Shown: positions 36,212 to 47,818 of the stretch, piece by piece
How the letters are laid out: each line of letters opens with the position of its first letter
Numbering within the stretch: position 1 is the first letter of the stretch
From: Macrotis lagotis
Lineage: Eukaryota; Chordata; Mammalia; Peramelemorphia; Peramelidae
Reading direction: 5' to 3'
DNA length: 64,000 nucleotides
NCBI RefSeq assembly: GCF_037893015.1
Contig: NC_133666.1
Coordinates: 226,052,996-226,116,995 of the forward strand
Made by a program: the position numbers and the translations under genes
The notes under the pieces: model-generated
Databases searched by the model: none
What the model was told of the DNA's origin: nothing
Seen by the model: the letters and a program-made list of their open reading frames with translations, nothing else

Positions 36212-36410
36212 AAATTTTAAGTGCTGTGAACCTGGTTAAGTCATTTATCCTCACTCTGACTCAGTTTCCTCAGTTGCAATAGGGGAATAATAACAGGACC
36301 TACTTCACAGGATTGCAATAAGGATTAAATGTGATAGTACTTGTAAGACATTTTACATAGTGCTTGGTGCATAATAGGCATTTATTAAATAGTTATTCCC
36401 TCCCTACAAA
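36212..36410 (+). repeat. MIR SINE
   Basis: 'gaacctggttaagtcattta', 'tcagtttcctcagttgcaat', 'aggattaaatgtgatagtac' and 'aataggcatttattaaatag' give a clear MIR core and 3' end in sense orientation. Confidence 0.85.
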
Positions 36411-36531
36411 CATAGTGTTATTTTTGAAATAAACAGGTGGTACACATGCCTGTTTTTCTACCTCAGAAGTACTGAGGCGGACAATCTCTTATGCAGTAAG
36501 TCCAGCATCAATTTGGTAGTTCCTTGAGAGC

Positions 36532-36545
36532 GGGGGGGGGGGGGG
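36532..36545. repeat. 14-G homopolymer
   Basis: A run of 14 guanines, unusual in so AT-rich a context. Its length may be uncertain in the assembly. Confidence 0.9.
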
Positions 36546-36657
36546 TGTCATCAAGTTAAAGGGCTACTATTCCTGTCAGAAATGGAACAAGTCAAAGCTT
36601 CTGTGACAGTATGTAGTGGGAGGAGGTCAATGAGTATTCTTGCATTTCTATCATGTT

Positions 36658-36698
36658 TCAGATAGAGAACAAAGGAAAGTAAGAGAGAGAAGGAAGGA

Positions 36699-36754
<56 letters not shown>

Positions 36755-36989
36755 AATAAGGAAAGAAAAAAGAAAGAAAGAAAGAAAGAAAAAAGAAAGA
36801 AAGAAAGAAAGAAGGAAAGAAGGAAGGAAGGAAGGAAGGAAGAAAAAAGAAAGGAAAGAGGGAAGGAAGGAAGAAAAGAAGAAAGAAAGAATGGGGGAAA
36901 GAAAGAAGGAAGGAAAGAGAAAATGAGGAAGAAAGAGAGAAAGAAAGAGGGAAAGAAAGAAGGAAAGAAAAGGAAGGAAAGAAAAAAGG

Positions 36990-37050
<61 letters not shown>

Positions 37051-37125
37051 TGAGCAAGACAGAGAAAAGAGAGACAAAGAGAGAGAAGAAAGGAAGGAAG
37101 GAACAAAGAAAGTAAAAGACGAAGG
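36658..37125. repeat. 470-bp purine tract (GAAA/GGAA/GA)
   Basis: Almost all bases on the plus strand are A or G. Uninterrupted purine runs reach 134 bases (36758-36891) and 126 bases (36925-37050). The tract is partitioned into GAAA, then GGAA, then mixed, then a pure GA array (about 37008-37047). Overlapping Ser/Phe/Leu-rich or Arg/Glu-rich open frames are translation shadows. Confidence 0.97.
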
Positions 37126-37905
37126 AAGAACCAAGTAACAATGAAGGACAGGCAATGAATATTTTTTTTTCTATAAACAAAATATGAAAGCACAAGAGTC
37201 AAGCAGAAGAATTAAAGAAAAGAAAAAAAAATCAAACATCTGGATTTGTACCATTCTATGTGCTTCCATTAGCAATGAATTTTGTAATGTGAAAATTGGG
37301 ACATGTACTTCCTCATCCTTATCACAGCTTAAAGTGTGTTAAATTTTTAATGATTTTTGGTTATTTGCCTGTCCTATAGGACATTGCAACCTCAAACTCT
37401 GCTTTAAGATAGCATCATCATTTCCAAAAATGTCCATCTGTCTTTGAGAGTGGTTGTGATCTGAAGGCTCAAATTGACTTACTCATTGAACTGCCTGCCA
37501 GCATAGATACACTTTGTAGGTGGAAAATTATTGGTCTTGGTCCCTCCCAGCTTGCAAGTGAAAGGAGGCTGCCAAGAGATAAACACATTCTAAGTTTATC
37601 ATGCTATTCTTGGCCTCAAACTATAAGACATAAGGCAACTATTGCTCAAGGTACCGTGTTTACAAGTATTCCATCCTCTGCAGTTTCAGAGACCCAACAT
37701 GATGGAATTTCTTCTTGCTAGCCTATATTTGTTCTAAGTCTTTATATTTCTTATGAAATTCTGAAAAGGTGGAAGGAGTGTAGTTCATTTGATAAAGTCT
37801 CAAAAGTATGAATCCAAGTAATTTACTATCCCCTCCCCCAATCTAAATTGAAATATTAATTCAGAATTAAATAGAGTTTTAACCACAGAGGTGGCAAAAC
37901 ACCCA
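37126..37905. other. Unclassified interval
   Basis: No named repeat or exon recognised. Confidence 0.5.
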
Positions 37906-37907
37906 CA

Positions 37908-38350
37908 GAGTAATAATAGCTAGCAATCAAATAACAGTTTGTGTATATCATCTCCTTTGATGCTTAAAATCAAGTCATGAGTTAGTGACCATTGTTATCT
38001 GTTGTTCAGTTATTTCAGTTATGTCTCATCCATGTGAGGTCTTTTTTCCCTTGGTAAAGATACTGGAGTCACTTGACATTTCCTTCTTTAATACATTTTA
38101 TAGACAAGAAACTGGGGTAAAAATGTTAAATGTCGTACCCAGGATCAAATAGCCAGGAGGTGTCTAAGGTTGTATTTGAACTCAGGTCTTTCTTGCTCCA
38201 AACTTTCTCTCTATCCACTGTGCCACCTAGATGCCCATATCTCATTTTTTTTACAGATAAGGAAACTAAGGCTCAAAGAATGACTTGCCCAGAACCACAA
38301 AACTACTAAGAGACATAAATTGGATTCATATTCACCTAATACCAAGGTCA
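37908..38350 (-). repeat. MIR SINE split by a younger SINE
   Basis: The left part (37908-37990) ends near 'gttagtgaccattgttatct'. The right part (38238-38350) resumes with 'tttttacagataaggaaact' and 'gacttgcccagaaccacaaa'. Together they give the antisense MIR order, interrupted by the RTE-tailed SINE. Confidence 0.75.
37991..38237 (-). mobile_element. RTE-tailed SINE inside MIR
   Basis: Reverse complement of the RTE-type tail ('atgtctcatccatgtgaggt', 'ggtaaagatactggagtcac') followed by the core and the head 'ctctatccactgtgccacct'. Full length and diverged. Confidence 0.85.
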
Positions 38351-38942
38351 ATACCTTCTTTCTTTTTTTTTTTTTTGAAATTAAATTTAAGAGATGAAAG
38401 ATGATGCCTAGGACATATTGTGATTTGCTAATCCCCTCTTAAGACACACCTGTTTGCTCATCCTTTGCCTAGACATTTAGCAACATATTCACTCCTTTCA
38501 AATATTTTATTCCTTTTACCAAGTTAATATATGAAAACTGCCTGCTACTGTTTCGTTTTTTTTTTCCTTAGAAGGATTACACTAAAAGAAATCACATCAA
38601 TCTGGTAGTCTTCTCAAACTCATAGTAATGAAACTTTTAGCTGAGAAAAAGTTATTCACTTAACTTTACTCACAATTATCTTTCTGGCTGCTCTGGTTAA
38701 CAGGATGTGAGAGCCTTTTCTTAAGTCTCAAGTTCATGCATCTTAAATATGAAAGAGTAGCATAGCAATATCACATCTCTTATTGGCAAAGTATATTGAC
38801 ATGTATTATGTATGATATTACACTGTTTAAATTATTAGAAATAACATTAGGAGAAATTATAATATGAGAGGGCATTGTACCAAATCTACGATATTTGTGA
38901 AGATATGTTAATCAAATTCTATGACTTATAAATAAATTACTT
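38351..38942. other. Unclassified interval
   Basis: Starts with a T-run at about 38365-38379. Nothing else is assigned. Confidence 0.5.
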
Positions 38943-39060
38943 TGTAAAGACTTCCCATTGCCTACTGAATAAAGTCCAAATTCATTTGCCTGCTATTCCA
39001 GTCTATGTACAATCTGGTTTTAACCTACCTTTACAGTTTTATCTTTTGCTAATCAGAATA
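38943..39060 (+). repeat. L2 LINE fragment
   Basis: 'cttcccattgcctactgaat', 'aaagtccaaattcatttgcc' and 'acaatctggttttaacctac' match the terminal coding region of L2 in sense. Confidence 0.7.
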
Positions 39061-39061
39061 A

Positions 39062-39580
39062 CAGAATTTCAAAGTTTAAGGATGTCAGGGACCATTTATT
39101 CCTTTAAAATTTTTTAAATTTATTTAAGACCATGGGGTTAAGTGACTTGCCCAAGGTCACACAGCTAGGCAATTATTAAGTGTCTGAGGCTGGATTTGAA
39201 CTCAGGTCTTCCTGAAACCAGGGCCAGTATTCTATCCATTGGGGACCATATATTCTAACCCAAAGATGAAAAAGCATCTTTTGATTGTGTGAAAATTTCT
39301 AATGAGGTATACCCCTTGCCTATTCTACTTTTATTTAGATCTAATTATTAAAGTCTTTATTTATATCAAGATTGACTTTGTCTCTATATATTTCTTTATA
39401 ATTTCTACACACTTCCATATTTTTCTCCAGGTCAAACAGATCAAATTGAAACCTTCATTGACTTGACAGACCTTAAAATGCTTGAAGACAAATATCATAA
39501 CCCACTCTCAGTATTTTTACAGTCAAATATTCCCAGTTCTTTCAAATAATTCTCATAAAAGGTGCTAAAATAATTTTTAT
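39062..39580 (-). repeat. L3/CR1-clade LINE 3' end split by a SINE
   Basis: The left part reads 'aatttcaaagtttaaggatg' and the right part resumes with 'taacccaaagatgaaaaagc'. It continues through 'ttatcattc'-like text to 'cccagttctttcaaataatt', the antisense order of old L3/CR1 3' ends. The SINE at 39102-39241 divides it. Confidence 0.6.
39088..39255 (-). mobile_element. CORE-SINE with 14-bp target duplication
   Basis: The SINE (39102-39241) reads 'accatggggttaagtgactt' to 'gtattctatccatt' in reverse complement. Its tRNA-like head is slightly truncated. Flanks GGGACCATTTATTC (39088-39101) and GGGACCATATATTC (39242-39255) differ at one base. Confidence 0.92.
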
Positions 39581-39659
39581 GTTTCAGGAGTCAGAGAAAG
39601 AAAGTTCAAATCTCACATCTGTTGTTTATTAGAGATATGATACTATAATTAATTTTTTA

Positions 39660-40990
39660 TCTTTAAAATGAATAGTTGGCTAATAAAATCAATGTTGCCA
39701 AAATTAAAAGGAAAGCAGAAAGCTGGGAAGCAATGTTCACACCTAGGAGTTCTGATAAAGGTCTTATTTCTAAAACATATAGATAACTGCATCAGTTATA
39801 TAAGGTTGCAAGTCATTCCCCAATTGATAAATAGTCAAACAATATGAATAGATAGTTTTTAAATGAAGAAATTAACACTAAACACAATCATATGAAAAAA
39901 TGCTCCAAATCATTATTGATTAGAGACCTGCAAATTAAATAGCTATGAGTTAGCACCTCATACCTATCAGATTGTCTAAGATGACAAAAAGGGGAAATGA
40001 TCATTGTTGGAAAGGAAGAGCGGAGGACTGGGACATTGATGCATTGCTGGTGGAATTAGAAACAGAGCCAACCTTTCTGGAGAGCAATATGGAACTATGC
40101 ACAAAGAGCAATAAAACTGTTCATACCCTTTGGCCCAGCAATCCCAATTCTAAGCCTATACCCAGAAGAAGTAATTAAAAAATGGGAAAAGTCCCACATG
40201 TTCCAAAATATTCATAGCAACTCTTTTTGTAGTGGTAAATAATTGGAAATTGAGGGGATGCCCATCAAATGGGGAATGGCTAAATAATTCATGGTACATG
40301 AATGCTATGGAATATTATTGTTCTATAAGAAACAATGGTTGGACCCTAGAGAAGCATGGAATGAGTTACAGGATCTGATGCTGAACAAAGGAAGTAGAAC
40401 CAAGAGAACAATGTACACATTAATAACATTGGGATTTGGGTGCAGCTGCTCTCAGTAGGTCAGAGAACTAGGGAAATTCTATTAATGTTAATTAAACAAT
40501 GCTATCCTTATCCAGAGGAAGAAAAGCAAAACAAAAGAAAAAATCCTTCAGAATCCGAGGAACACTACATTCACTTTTTTTTAAGGTTTTCGCAAGGCAA
40601 ATGGGGTTAAGTGGCTTGCCCAAGGCCACACAGCTAGGTAATTATTAAGTGTCTGAGGCCGGATTTGAACTTAGGTACTCCTGACTCCAGAGCTGGTGCT
40701 CTATCCACTGCACCACCTAGCTACCCCTGCATTCACTTTTTAAAAAGAAAAACTTCTTTTCAATTTCTTTCCCTTAATCTTAATTCTTCATACCAAAAAT
40801 AGGTAACCTGTAAATATGCTTAACATAAAAGTATAAATGCAATATTAAACCTAACTGTTCGACACTGAAGGGAGGGTGGTAGGACGTGTGGGCAAAATGA
40901 AATTTTGTAACCTAGAAATATACATAGGCATATAGATAAATGTTAAAAAAACCTTTCATAATATGTATTTGGAAAAGTAAAATATGGATA
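39660..40990 (+). mobile_element. 5'-truncated L1 (end of ORF2 and 3' UTR)
   Basis: It starts in the C-terminal third of ORF2 ('tggctaataaaatcaatgtt') and includes CWKGRAEDWDIDALLVELE in the open stretch 39972-40178, a version of the L1 NRCWRGCGE...LLHCWW motif. It runs into the 3' noncoding region ending near 40990. ORF2 is broken by stops. A SINE is inserted at 40580-40729. Confidence 0.88.
40568..40741 (-). mobile_element. Young CORE-SINE in L1 3' end
   Basis: Full-length SINE in reverse complement (40580-40729), from 'ttaaggttttcgcaaggcaa' to 'caccacctagctacccc'. Perfect 12-bp target repeats CATTCACTTTTT lie at 40568-40579 and 40730-40741. Confidence 0.95.
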
Positions 40991-40994
40991 AAAA

Positions 40995-41300
40995 CAAAAA
41001 TTATAAGCAATTAAAAAAACAAAAAACATTTTCTTTATACTGTTGTCATGATCGAAGGAATATTGCTAACCCCAAGATAATAGAAATGGTTTCTGCATCT
41101 CTGACAGTTTTCAATAAATTGCTCTATACAGTAAAAAATAAAATAAAATTAATGATTGGAGGTCTTTCCAGCTTTAGATCTTTGATTCTATTTTTTTTTC
41201 TGCTAAATTAAAACATTTTATGTTCTCTAAAGTCAGAACTCTGTACTTTCCTATCTGTGTGCTTTTGGTTATGTTATAACTGCCTGAAATGTTTTCTCTT
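40995..41300. other. Unclassified interval
   Basis: AT-rich, no recognised element. The 75-codon frame 40984-41211 starts in the L1 tail and is not a gene. Confidence 0.5.
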
Positions 41301-41304
41301 CTTT

Positions 41305-41331
41305 TGGGGTGGTGGTGGTGGTGGTGGTGGG
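41305..41331. repeat. (GGT)n microsatellite
   Basis: About eight GGT triplets after a G-run. Two Gly- or Trp-rich open frames across it (41257-41543) are shadows. Confidence 0.95.
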
Positions 41332-41334
41332 AGG

Positions 41335-41745
41335 GAGACACCACTCTATCTGTGTTCTCCTTCTATCTATCTGATGATTTCTTCTCAGTTTCCTTTGCTA
41401 GATCCTCCTGCAGATTTCACCTTTTCACCACAGGTGAACAGGATTCTAAACTGTGTCCTATTCCCTTCTCCCTTTATTCTACTTTACCTGGTGATCTCAT
41501 TAGCTCCCATGGATTTAATTTCCTATGCTTAATAGTTAATTAATTCTCAAATCTACCTCTCCTACCTGAATCTCTCTACTGACCTCTGATTTCTCATCTC
41601 TAACTGCCTTTTAGTTATCTTGAACTAAATATCCATTAGATAATTTACATCAACATGTCAAAATGGAAGTCATTATCTTTCCCCCAAAACTATCATTTAT
41701 TCCTAACTTTATTCCTACTCATTATTTTTAGCTTCTAAAGTTTGA
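41335..41745 (+). repeat. L2 LINE fragment
   Basis: The order 'tctcattagctcccatggat', 'aattctcaaatctacctctc', 'tgacctctgatttctcatct' and 'acatcaacatgtcaaaatgg' follows an internal L2 region in sense orientation. Confidence 0.7.
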
Positions 41746-42240
41746 ATCTACTCCAAGAATTTTGGGACATGCCAAACTGGATGGTCATGTACCTGCACAA
41801 TATTCTCAAGTACAGAAAGAATGTGTGTCTATATGTGTAAGTTTGTGTGTTTGTGTATATTTATGTATTTGTGTGTGTGTGCGCCACAGAACTCAAGAGG
41901 GTTATAGTATCCTGGTTATTTAAAAAGCTAATCAAAGTGGAATGAAATTGGAAGTGATGTCTTCAAATTATGAGCTAAGGAGCTTGACTTTAATTGCTGA
42001 TAGAATTCTAGAGTATGTTTTTAAACTTTGGTTGATAACTATTACTGAGAGAACTTATAAAGAAGTCATGTTACTAAAAGTCTTCATGGTTTCTTCAAGT
42101 TTATTATTTTCCAAAAGTTTCAGAGTAGATTTAAACTTTAGTAACTTAAAATTGCCCTAGAAATTATACCAAGTGAATATTATTTCTGTTTTTGACAGGA
42201 ATACTAGATTTAGAGACTGGAAAAATAAATCTAAATTTCA
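41746..42240. other. Unclassified interval with TG-rich patch
   Basis: A TG/TA-rich patch lies at 41821-41882. The 72-codon frame at 41942-42160 lacks recognisable features. Confidence 0.5.
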
Positions 42241-42249
42241 GCAAATCTT

Positions 42250-42749
42250 TGAGAAAAGTCAAAACATACTTTTTTGATAAAATTGAGAAATGAGGGCTAG
42301 ACAACAGTAAAATTAGTATATTAAAATTGATTGATTATGCTGAAGAATCTAACATTTATCAGTATCAATTTTAAGTGCTCCATCCTTGGTATTTTTAAGT
42401 TAATCATTTAAATCAATAAGTTGGATGACAGTATAGATGGCACATTAACCAAATTTTCAGTTGTTCTGAATCAAGGTTGCTTAGCTTATGTATCAGACAG
42501 CAGAATCAATGACCAAAATTTTCTGGATTCTAAGTGATATGCTGAATCTAATAATAGTCCACAACCAGTGAGCCAGAGAATAGAAGCAAAAGTGCAAGTA
42601 ATTCTGTATAATGTGGTCTAGGGTGTGTTATCATCATAAAAAAGCCAAATCTCAGTGAATCCCAGAGTATGGAAGGAATGAGAAAGGAAAATGCTTAAGA
42701 AGAAAGGAGTTATGGAGGCACTTGGAAAGTAAATGAGACAGGTAATACT

Positions 42750-42826
<77 letters not shown>

Positions 42827-43480
42827 CACTGAATGAATGAATGGTTCGAAGTCAAAACAAGTTAATGCATTTTAGTTTGCATTAATTCCATTTTTGGGGA
42901 AATTAAGAATAACCAGTCTTTTATTGTGGGTAGTGATAAATACATAATATTCATAGAAAAAGGCTACAATTCTACTATACATTAGCCTCTATAATCACTA
43001 TAATTGTTGGTTATAAGCATTGTTTCTAGTTCTTGAGTAGAGTATTAAAATTTGAATGCTAAATTTTAGGAAGAGCATGGGCATGCTTGAATGAGCAAAG
43101 AAAAAAGCAACAAGAATACTGAGGAGAGTCCAAATGATTATCATAAATAATTATTTTAAGGAACTGGATAATTTAACCTGGAGGGAAGACTAAAATGGAA
43201 CTAATTGTTTTTATCAATAATTCAAAGTCCATTTTATGGAAGAAGAATTGTTTTGCTTGAACGTGACAGTCAAGAACTAGAAACAATAATCAGTAAAACT
43301 TTCAGAGGTAATACTTTGCTCAATAAAAAGAATAAATTCCTGAAAATTAGGACTGCCTCAAAGTGGAATGAAGCACTTTATTAGCTAGTGAATAGTCCAT
43401 CACTGAAATTCTAATAGAAGCTGGATGATCCTTATGAGCAATGTCAAAAGATGGAACTCTTTTTCAGATTTGGATTGTTA
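42250..43480 (+). repeat. L3/CR1-clade LINE, long relic
   Basis: The best-preserved part is 43110-43430: 'tttaaggaactggataattt', 'aacctggagggaagactaaa', 'gactgcctcaaagtggaatg' and 'aatagaagctggatgatcct'. This is the terminal order of L3/CR1 elements. The upstream stretch back to about 42250 is weaker. A (GA)n array interrupts it at 42753-42821. Confidence 0.6.
42753..42821. repeat. (GA)n microsatellite
   Basis: Uninterrupted GA array of about 68 bases. Confidence 0.98.
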
Positions 43481-46320
43481 TAATCATATGTGTCAAACGC
43501 CTATGCAAAAACTCTCAAGTGCATCTGAACCAGATAAAAAAGTAATTGAGAAACACTGAACAAAATAAATAAAAATTCAATAAAATATAAATAATACTAA
43601 TTTGTGATTTTCTATGTCAGCATGTGACCTGCAGGGATTCATTTCCAAATGAGTTTTACAGCTTTGGTATAAATGATCTTTTGTAATCCTTTATTACTGA
43701 TACATTATCATTCAATGGTTCTATTTTTTCAGTTGAACTCATCTTAAAATTTTACAGGTATGACTTCTTATGTGATTAATATATGATTAAGTTGTATTTG
43801 TCTAGGGCATACTAAATTTACTCATAAAATTCAATTTGACAAAATGTGGGAATTTGCATTAATATCCATCCTGAATTTAGAGAATGGAAGAACATTAGTA
43901 TTTTGTATTTAATTCCTGTTATTTAGACAGTCTGATTAGTTTTAAGAATATCATGCCTTGAAAATATTATAAATGAGAAACTAAAATCTAAGTAATTTAA
44001 TTGATTCTCTCCAGTTTAAGAATTGGGAAAAAAGGGAAATTTTGCTGAAAAATAATTGGACAAACAAAATGAAGCATATGGCTAATTTGAAAATAATTTG
44101 TTAATTTGAAAAGTTACTGATATTCTCTCATAGGAGCAAGCTGTGCATGTCTTAAGTCAATCAGCCAGATATACCTTGATGTCTGATCCCGCATGGGCTC
44201 ACAGGGATGTACCAGATAGATGACTCTTAAAGAGCCTTTTAGCCCTAGAAATATAGGAATATTTAGGAATGAAATTTGAGAACTATCATTACATGTCTGG
44301 AATTTTCTTTGAGAAAGAAAGAAAATGAAAGTGCATTAAATTTGGAAATCAACCAAATCCAGAATTCATCTGCCAAACTACTGACAGAAATTTATTTGCA
44401 TTCACATCATGTTACTGAATAACATTACCTAGTAGTTAAATATAGTACCTTTCTTGCAAAGAGCTCAAAGTACTTTACCAAAGTAGGTGGCGAGCATTAT
44501 TATCTGTATTGTGTAGATAATTTAGTCAGTCAAAGAATTTGCTGCTGTGTTGCATCTTGTGACTCTATTACCTTTTTTGACCATTTATAAGATACAAGGA
44601 AGCTGATTTACTGCAAATGTAGCCAAAATAAGTTCAAAATTTGTAATTGTTGAAACATCAGCTATTGCCCTTTGATGTGGGATCCAAGAACGCTAAACTG
44701 AATAACCAAAGAAGCAAAAGTTAAGTGATGCTAGGTACTATTATCCCCTTTAAAAAGTGCTTTTATATGAATCTTATCCAGTATGAATTGAGGAGTCAAT
44801 GAACAATCCTTGTTCATTTTAATGTGTGAAGAGTCTAGAACAAAACAAACCATATAGGCATGTGACTGTGTGCTAGGGAGAAGGAAGAAGTGTTTAGATA
44901 ATTTGCATTTCTCTTTTTTCCCTACTCAGTTATTTTCCAATCTAGTTCTCTATCCGAACAGTTTTAGAAGCTCTCAGTGCCATGAACTAATGGGATAGAA
45001 GTCTCTAGAATACTCTTTTATTATTAAAAAGTGAAAATTTCTAAGACAAAGAAAGGTTGAAGTAGTCAAAGAAAAAATTTCCCAAGAGTTCCAGAGAGAA
45101 TTACACAAATTGGAAGGTCTTCTACTTTTGAAGAATCAGAGTCCTGTAATTTGTCAGCGAGTTAACCCCTATTGTTTATGATTGTCATTTGTGTGTCAAG
45201 CTTGTACAAGATACTGTGATTATTGCAATTTTCAGAAGAACGTGAACATCTCAATCCTAACATTTTTTATAGATGAGGGAGTGGGAATGTCCTTCTTTGC
45301 AATTATGTAGTTGATATTCTTTTGTGGTCCCACCCAGTGGGACCTATACTAACAGGGTCTACAGAAAATCTTTGATTTTCTCAAGGCCAAAGGATTTTAG
45401 ACATTTTTGTTCAAACAGATATAGAATTTGTGCATTTCTTCCTAATTTTGGTTATCTAATTCAGTGCCAATCTCTTAAAATTTTAAACTTAGCTCCACCT
45501 ATATAGGGTTTCTTACTTAATTGTGCTTACCAAATGAAGTAATATCATCCACTCCCATGGGAATTACCCTGTTCCCACACTCTAATTCATAAGGTCAACA
45601 TGGTCACATCTGCCTACATCTGTGAACTGTGGTAGATAAGCAACAGCTGTAAACCCTGACTTGAGATACATCATATCCTGTCCACATGCAAACAGCCCTG
45701 GGTAAAACCACAAATCCCATATCTAGAATACCAGTATTATATTTTATAAAATTGCCCCAAAGATAGGCAAGAGATATGATCATAAGTTAATGGGAATACA
45801 ACTTGCATATTTCTATAGAGTCCAACTGAAGAAAGACAATAGGATTTTTGTTTGTCTAGATAACAATTCACAAACTTTATGTTTTCTTCTTAAAACTATA
45901 TAATAGAAGTAACTGAAAAATTCTTGAAGCGTGTACATATACCAGGTAGACAAACATCATCAAAGGAAGCATTCTATTGTAATTATCCCATTGCTTCCTA
46001 TATATTATGTCTACTGGACAAGATGATCATTTCATTACAGGAAAATAAATGAAGTGTGGTAAAAACCCCATAAAATGCACTTCTGCTCTGACTCTGACTC
46101 TATTTTAAGGAGAAAAGTTTTCCAGCTAAGCTCTGTCTTTTCTAACTCACCACCTATTTGTAAGAAAAACACATTTCATAATTATAGTGATAGCAAAGGT
46201 GTCATTAAGCAATCTTCTATCCTCTCTATAAGGGTCATCAGGACATTTATAAGCTATAAAGAATTCTATCTACTATGAATAATCAGAATAAAGAAGGTCA
46301 AATATCCATTACAATGAAAT
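43481..46320. other. Unclassified interval with MIR piece
   Basis: Mostly unassigned. A short MIR-like core lies at 44430-44520 ('aaagtactttaccaaagtag', 'cattattatctg'). Open frames at 45324-45506 and 46075-46278 have no recognised product. Confidence 0.5.
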
Positions 46321-46324
46321 ATCT

Positions 46325-46445
46325 TTATATTCAAGACAATACATATTCATTAAGTGTCTGCCATGTGCCTCTGTTTCTCAAGATTCTCAAAACGACCTGT
46401 CCCTAAATTCCATGATACTTAGTCTTCTAGACATGTAAACAGAGA
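46325..46445 (-). repeat. L2 3'-end fragment
   Basis: 'attcattaagtgtctgccat' followed by 'gtgcctctg' and 'cctgtccctaaattcc' is the antisense L2 terminus, diverged. Confidence 0.6.
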
Positions 46446-46554
46446 AAAACAAACTTGTAGAGTTTTTTTGCATGAGGTCCATCTAAGTTAGGCTATTCTA
46501 AGATCATTTATAGATACAAATGAAAGTATAACAAATAAAATGGTGAAATGTCTG

Positions 46555-46910
46555 ATATTCACAGGATCATGGAATTTAAGAGTTCAAGTGACCCCAGAAG
46601 TCATTTAGTCTAATGCTTTATCTGAATAAGAGTCACTTCAGTAGCACATCTGGCAAGAAACTCATAGTAAATAATAGTTGTGGATTTATTGATTGAAGAC
46701 CCCCTACAATAGGAATAAAGATTTTTTTAAAAATTTAAATCAGATCTTTCAGTTTATGCTGAACAAATGATTTCCTAAGGAATAATATTCTAATTTTGTA
46801 CAACTCTAATTGCTAATAATTTTTTTCACTTCAAGTGTAAATTTTTCTCTTAAAGGTCCTTCATAATAAGTCTGTATTCTACTTTTCTAATCATATTGCT
46901 TATTTCTCCC
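46555..46910 (-). repeat. L3/CR1-clade LINE 3' end
   Basis: 'acaggatcatggaatttaag', 'agtcatttagtctaatgctt', 'tgattgaagaccccctacaa' and 'acaactctaattgctaataa' give the antisense L3/CR1 order. Confidence 0.6.
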
Positions 46911-46989
46911 CTCCATAAATTTGACTTTCTAGGAAGACTAGTTTTCTGTATCCATGAATACTCACACTTTTTTTCATGACTATGTGCCT

Positions 46990-47320
46990 TTATTCATCTT
47001 ATTTTAAACACCCCTTCTCCCTCTTAAATTGAATCCCTACCCAGCCTTCCTGCTCTCAAGTGCCATGCTTTCCATCCTATCACATTATTGCATGCAGCCC
47101 ATCTTGGCATAAGCTCTGACATTATTGTTTCCTCACACTCAACCTATTTTTTCAGGGCAGGCATTAAAACCATCAGTGAGCTGGGAGACTATCTACTCCA
47201 AGCATTTGAAGATATATAATTTCACTGTACTAGAATGTAAATTCTTTCAGGATTATTTCACATTTTGGGGGGTTGTATTTGAGTCCTCAGCACTTAATAA
47301 AGAAATTAGAATTACATAGA
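46990..47320 (+). repeat. L2 LINE 3' part
   Basis: 'aagtgccatgctttccatcc' leads on to 'actagaatgtaaattctttc' and 'gagtcctcagcacttaataa', the sense 3' end of L2. The overlapping 64-codon frame at 47125-47319 is part of it. Confidence 0.6.
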
Positions 47321-47479
47321 AATTAGTTCTCATTATTCATTCATTCATCTTCTCCAGAATGTTTTATGTGATCCCAGGTTTGGCAATATCTTCTCTTGCA
47401 ATTTTTATAGAATACACTTTTATTATTATCTGGTATATTTAACGTGACATATGCTAAATTAGAGCTATTTCTATATCCT

Positions 47480-47575
47480 ATGAATTCTACTAGACTGTTA
47501 GCTCCTTGAAAGAAAGGACCTTAATTTCATATTTTTTTCAATGCCCTGCAATCAAGATATATATATATATAAAAT
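47480..47575 (+). repeat. L2 3'-end fragment
   Basis: 'tagactgttagctccttgaa' and 'ggaccttaatttcat' match the L2 3' untranslated region. A short (AT)n run follows. Confidence 0.6.
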
Positions 47576-47653
47576 GAATACTTGTAGATTTGAGGAAATA
47601 GAGCAAAACTTTCAGCTTTTCTGAAATCATCTCTTTTAATCAATAATGACAGC

Positions 47654-47818
47654 GGGACCACCACTTTTTTTTTATTTTTTTTGCTTTTTTTTGCAAGGCA
47701 ATGGGGTTAAGTGGCTTGCCCAAGGCCACACAGCTAGGTAATTACTAAGTGTCTGAAGCCAGACTTGAACTCAGGGATTGTCTTCTATCCACCTAGCTGT
47801 TCTGGGACCACCACTTTT
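47654..47818 (-). mobile_element. CORE-SINE with 15-bp target duplication
   Basis: SINE in reverse complement (47669-47803) with a T-run at its 3' end and a small internal gap before 'ctatccacctagctgtt'. Perfect 15-bp repeats GGGACCACCACTTTT lie at 47654-47668 and 47804-47818. Confidence 0.95.

Noticed and set aside
36551-37202. Three overlapping minus-strand frames of 165-214 codons, rich in Ser, Phe and Leu
   Set aside because: They are translations of the purine tract. A simple-sequence tract stays open in several frames at once.
41257-41543. Two frames with a Gly or Trp run
   Set aside because: They are created by the (GGT)n array and an L2 fragment.
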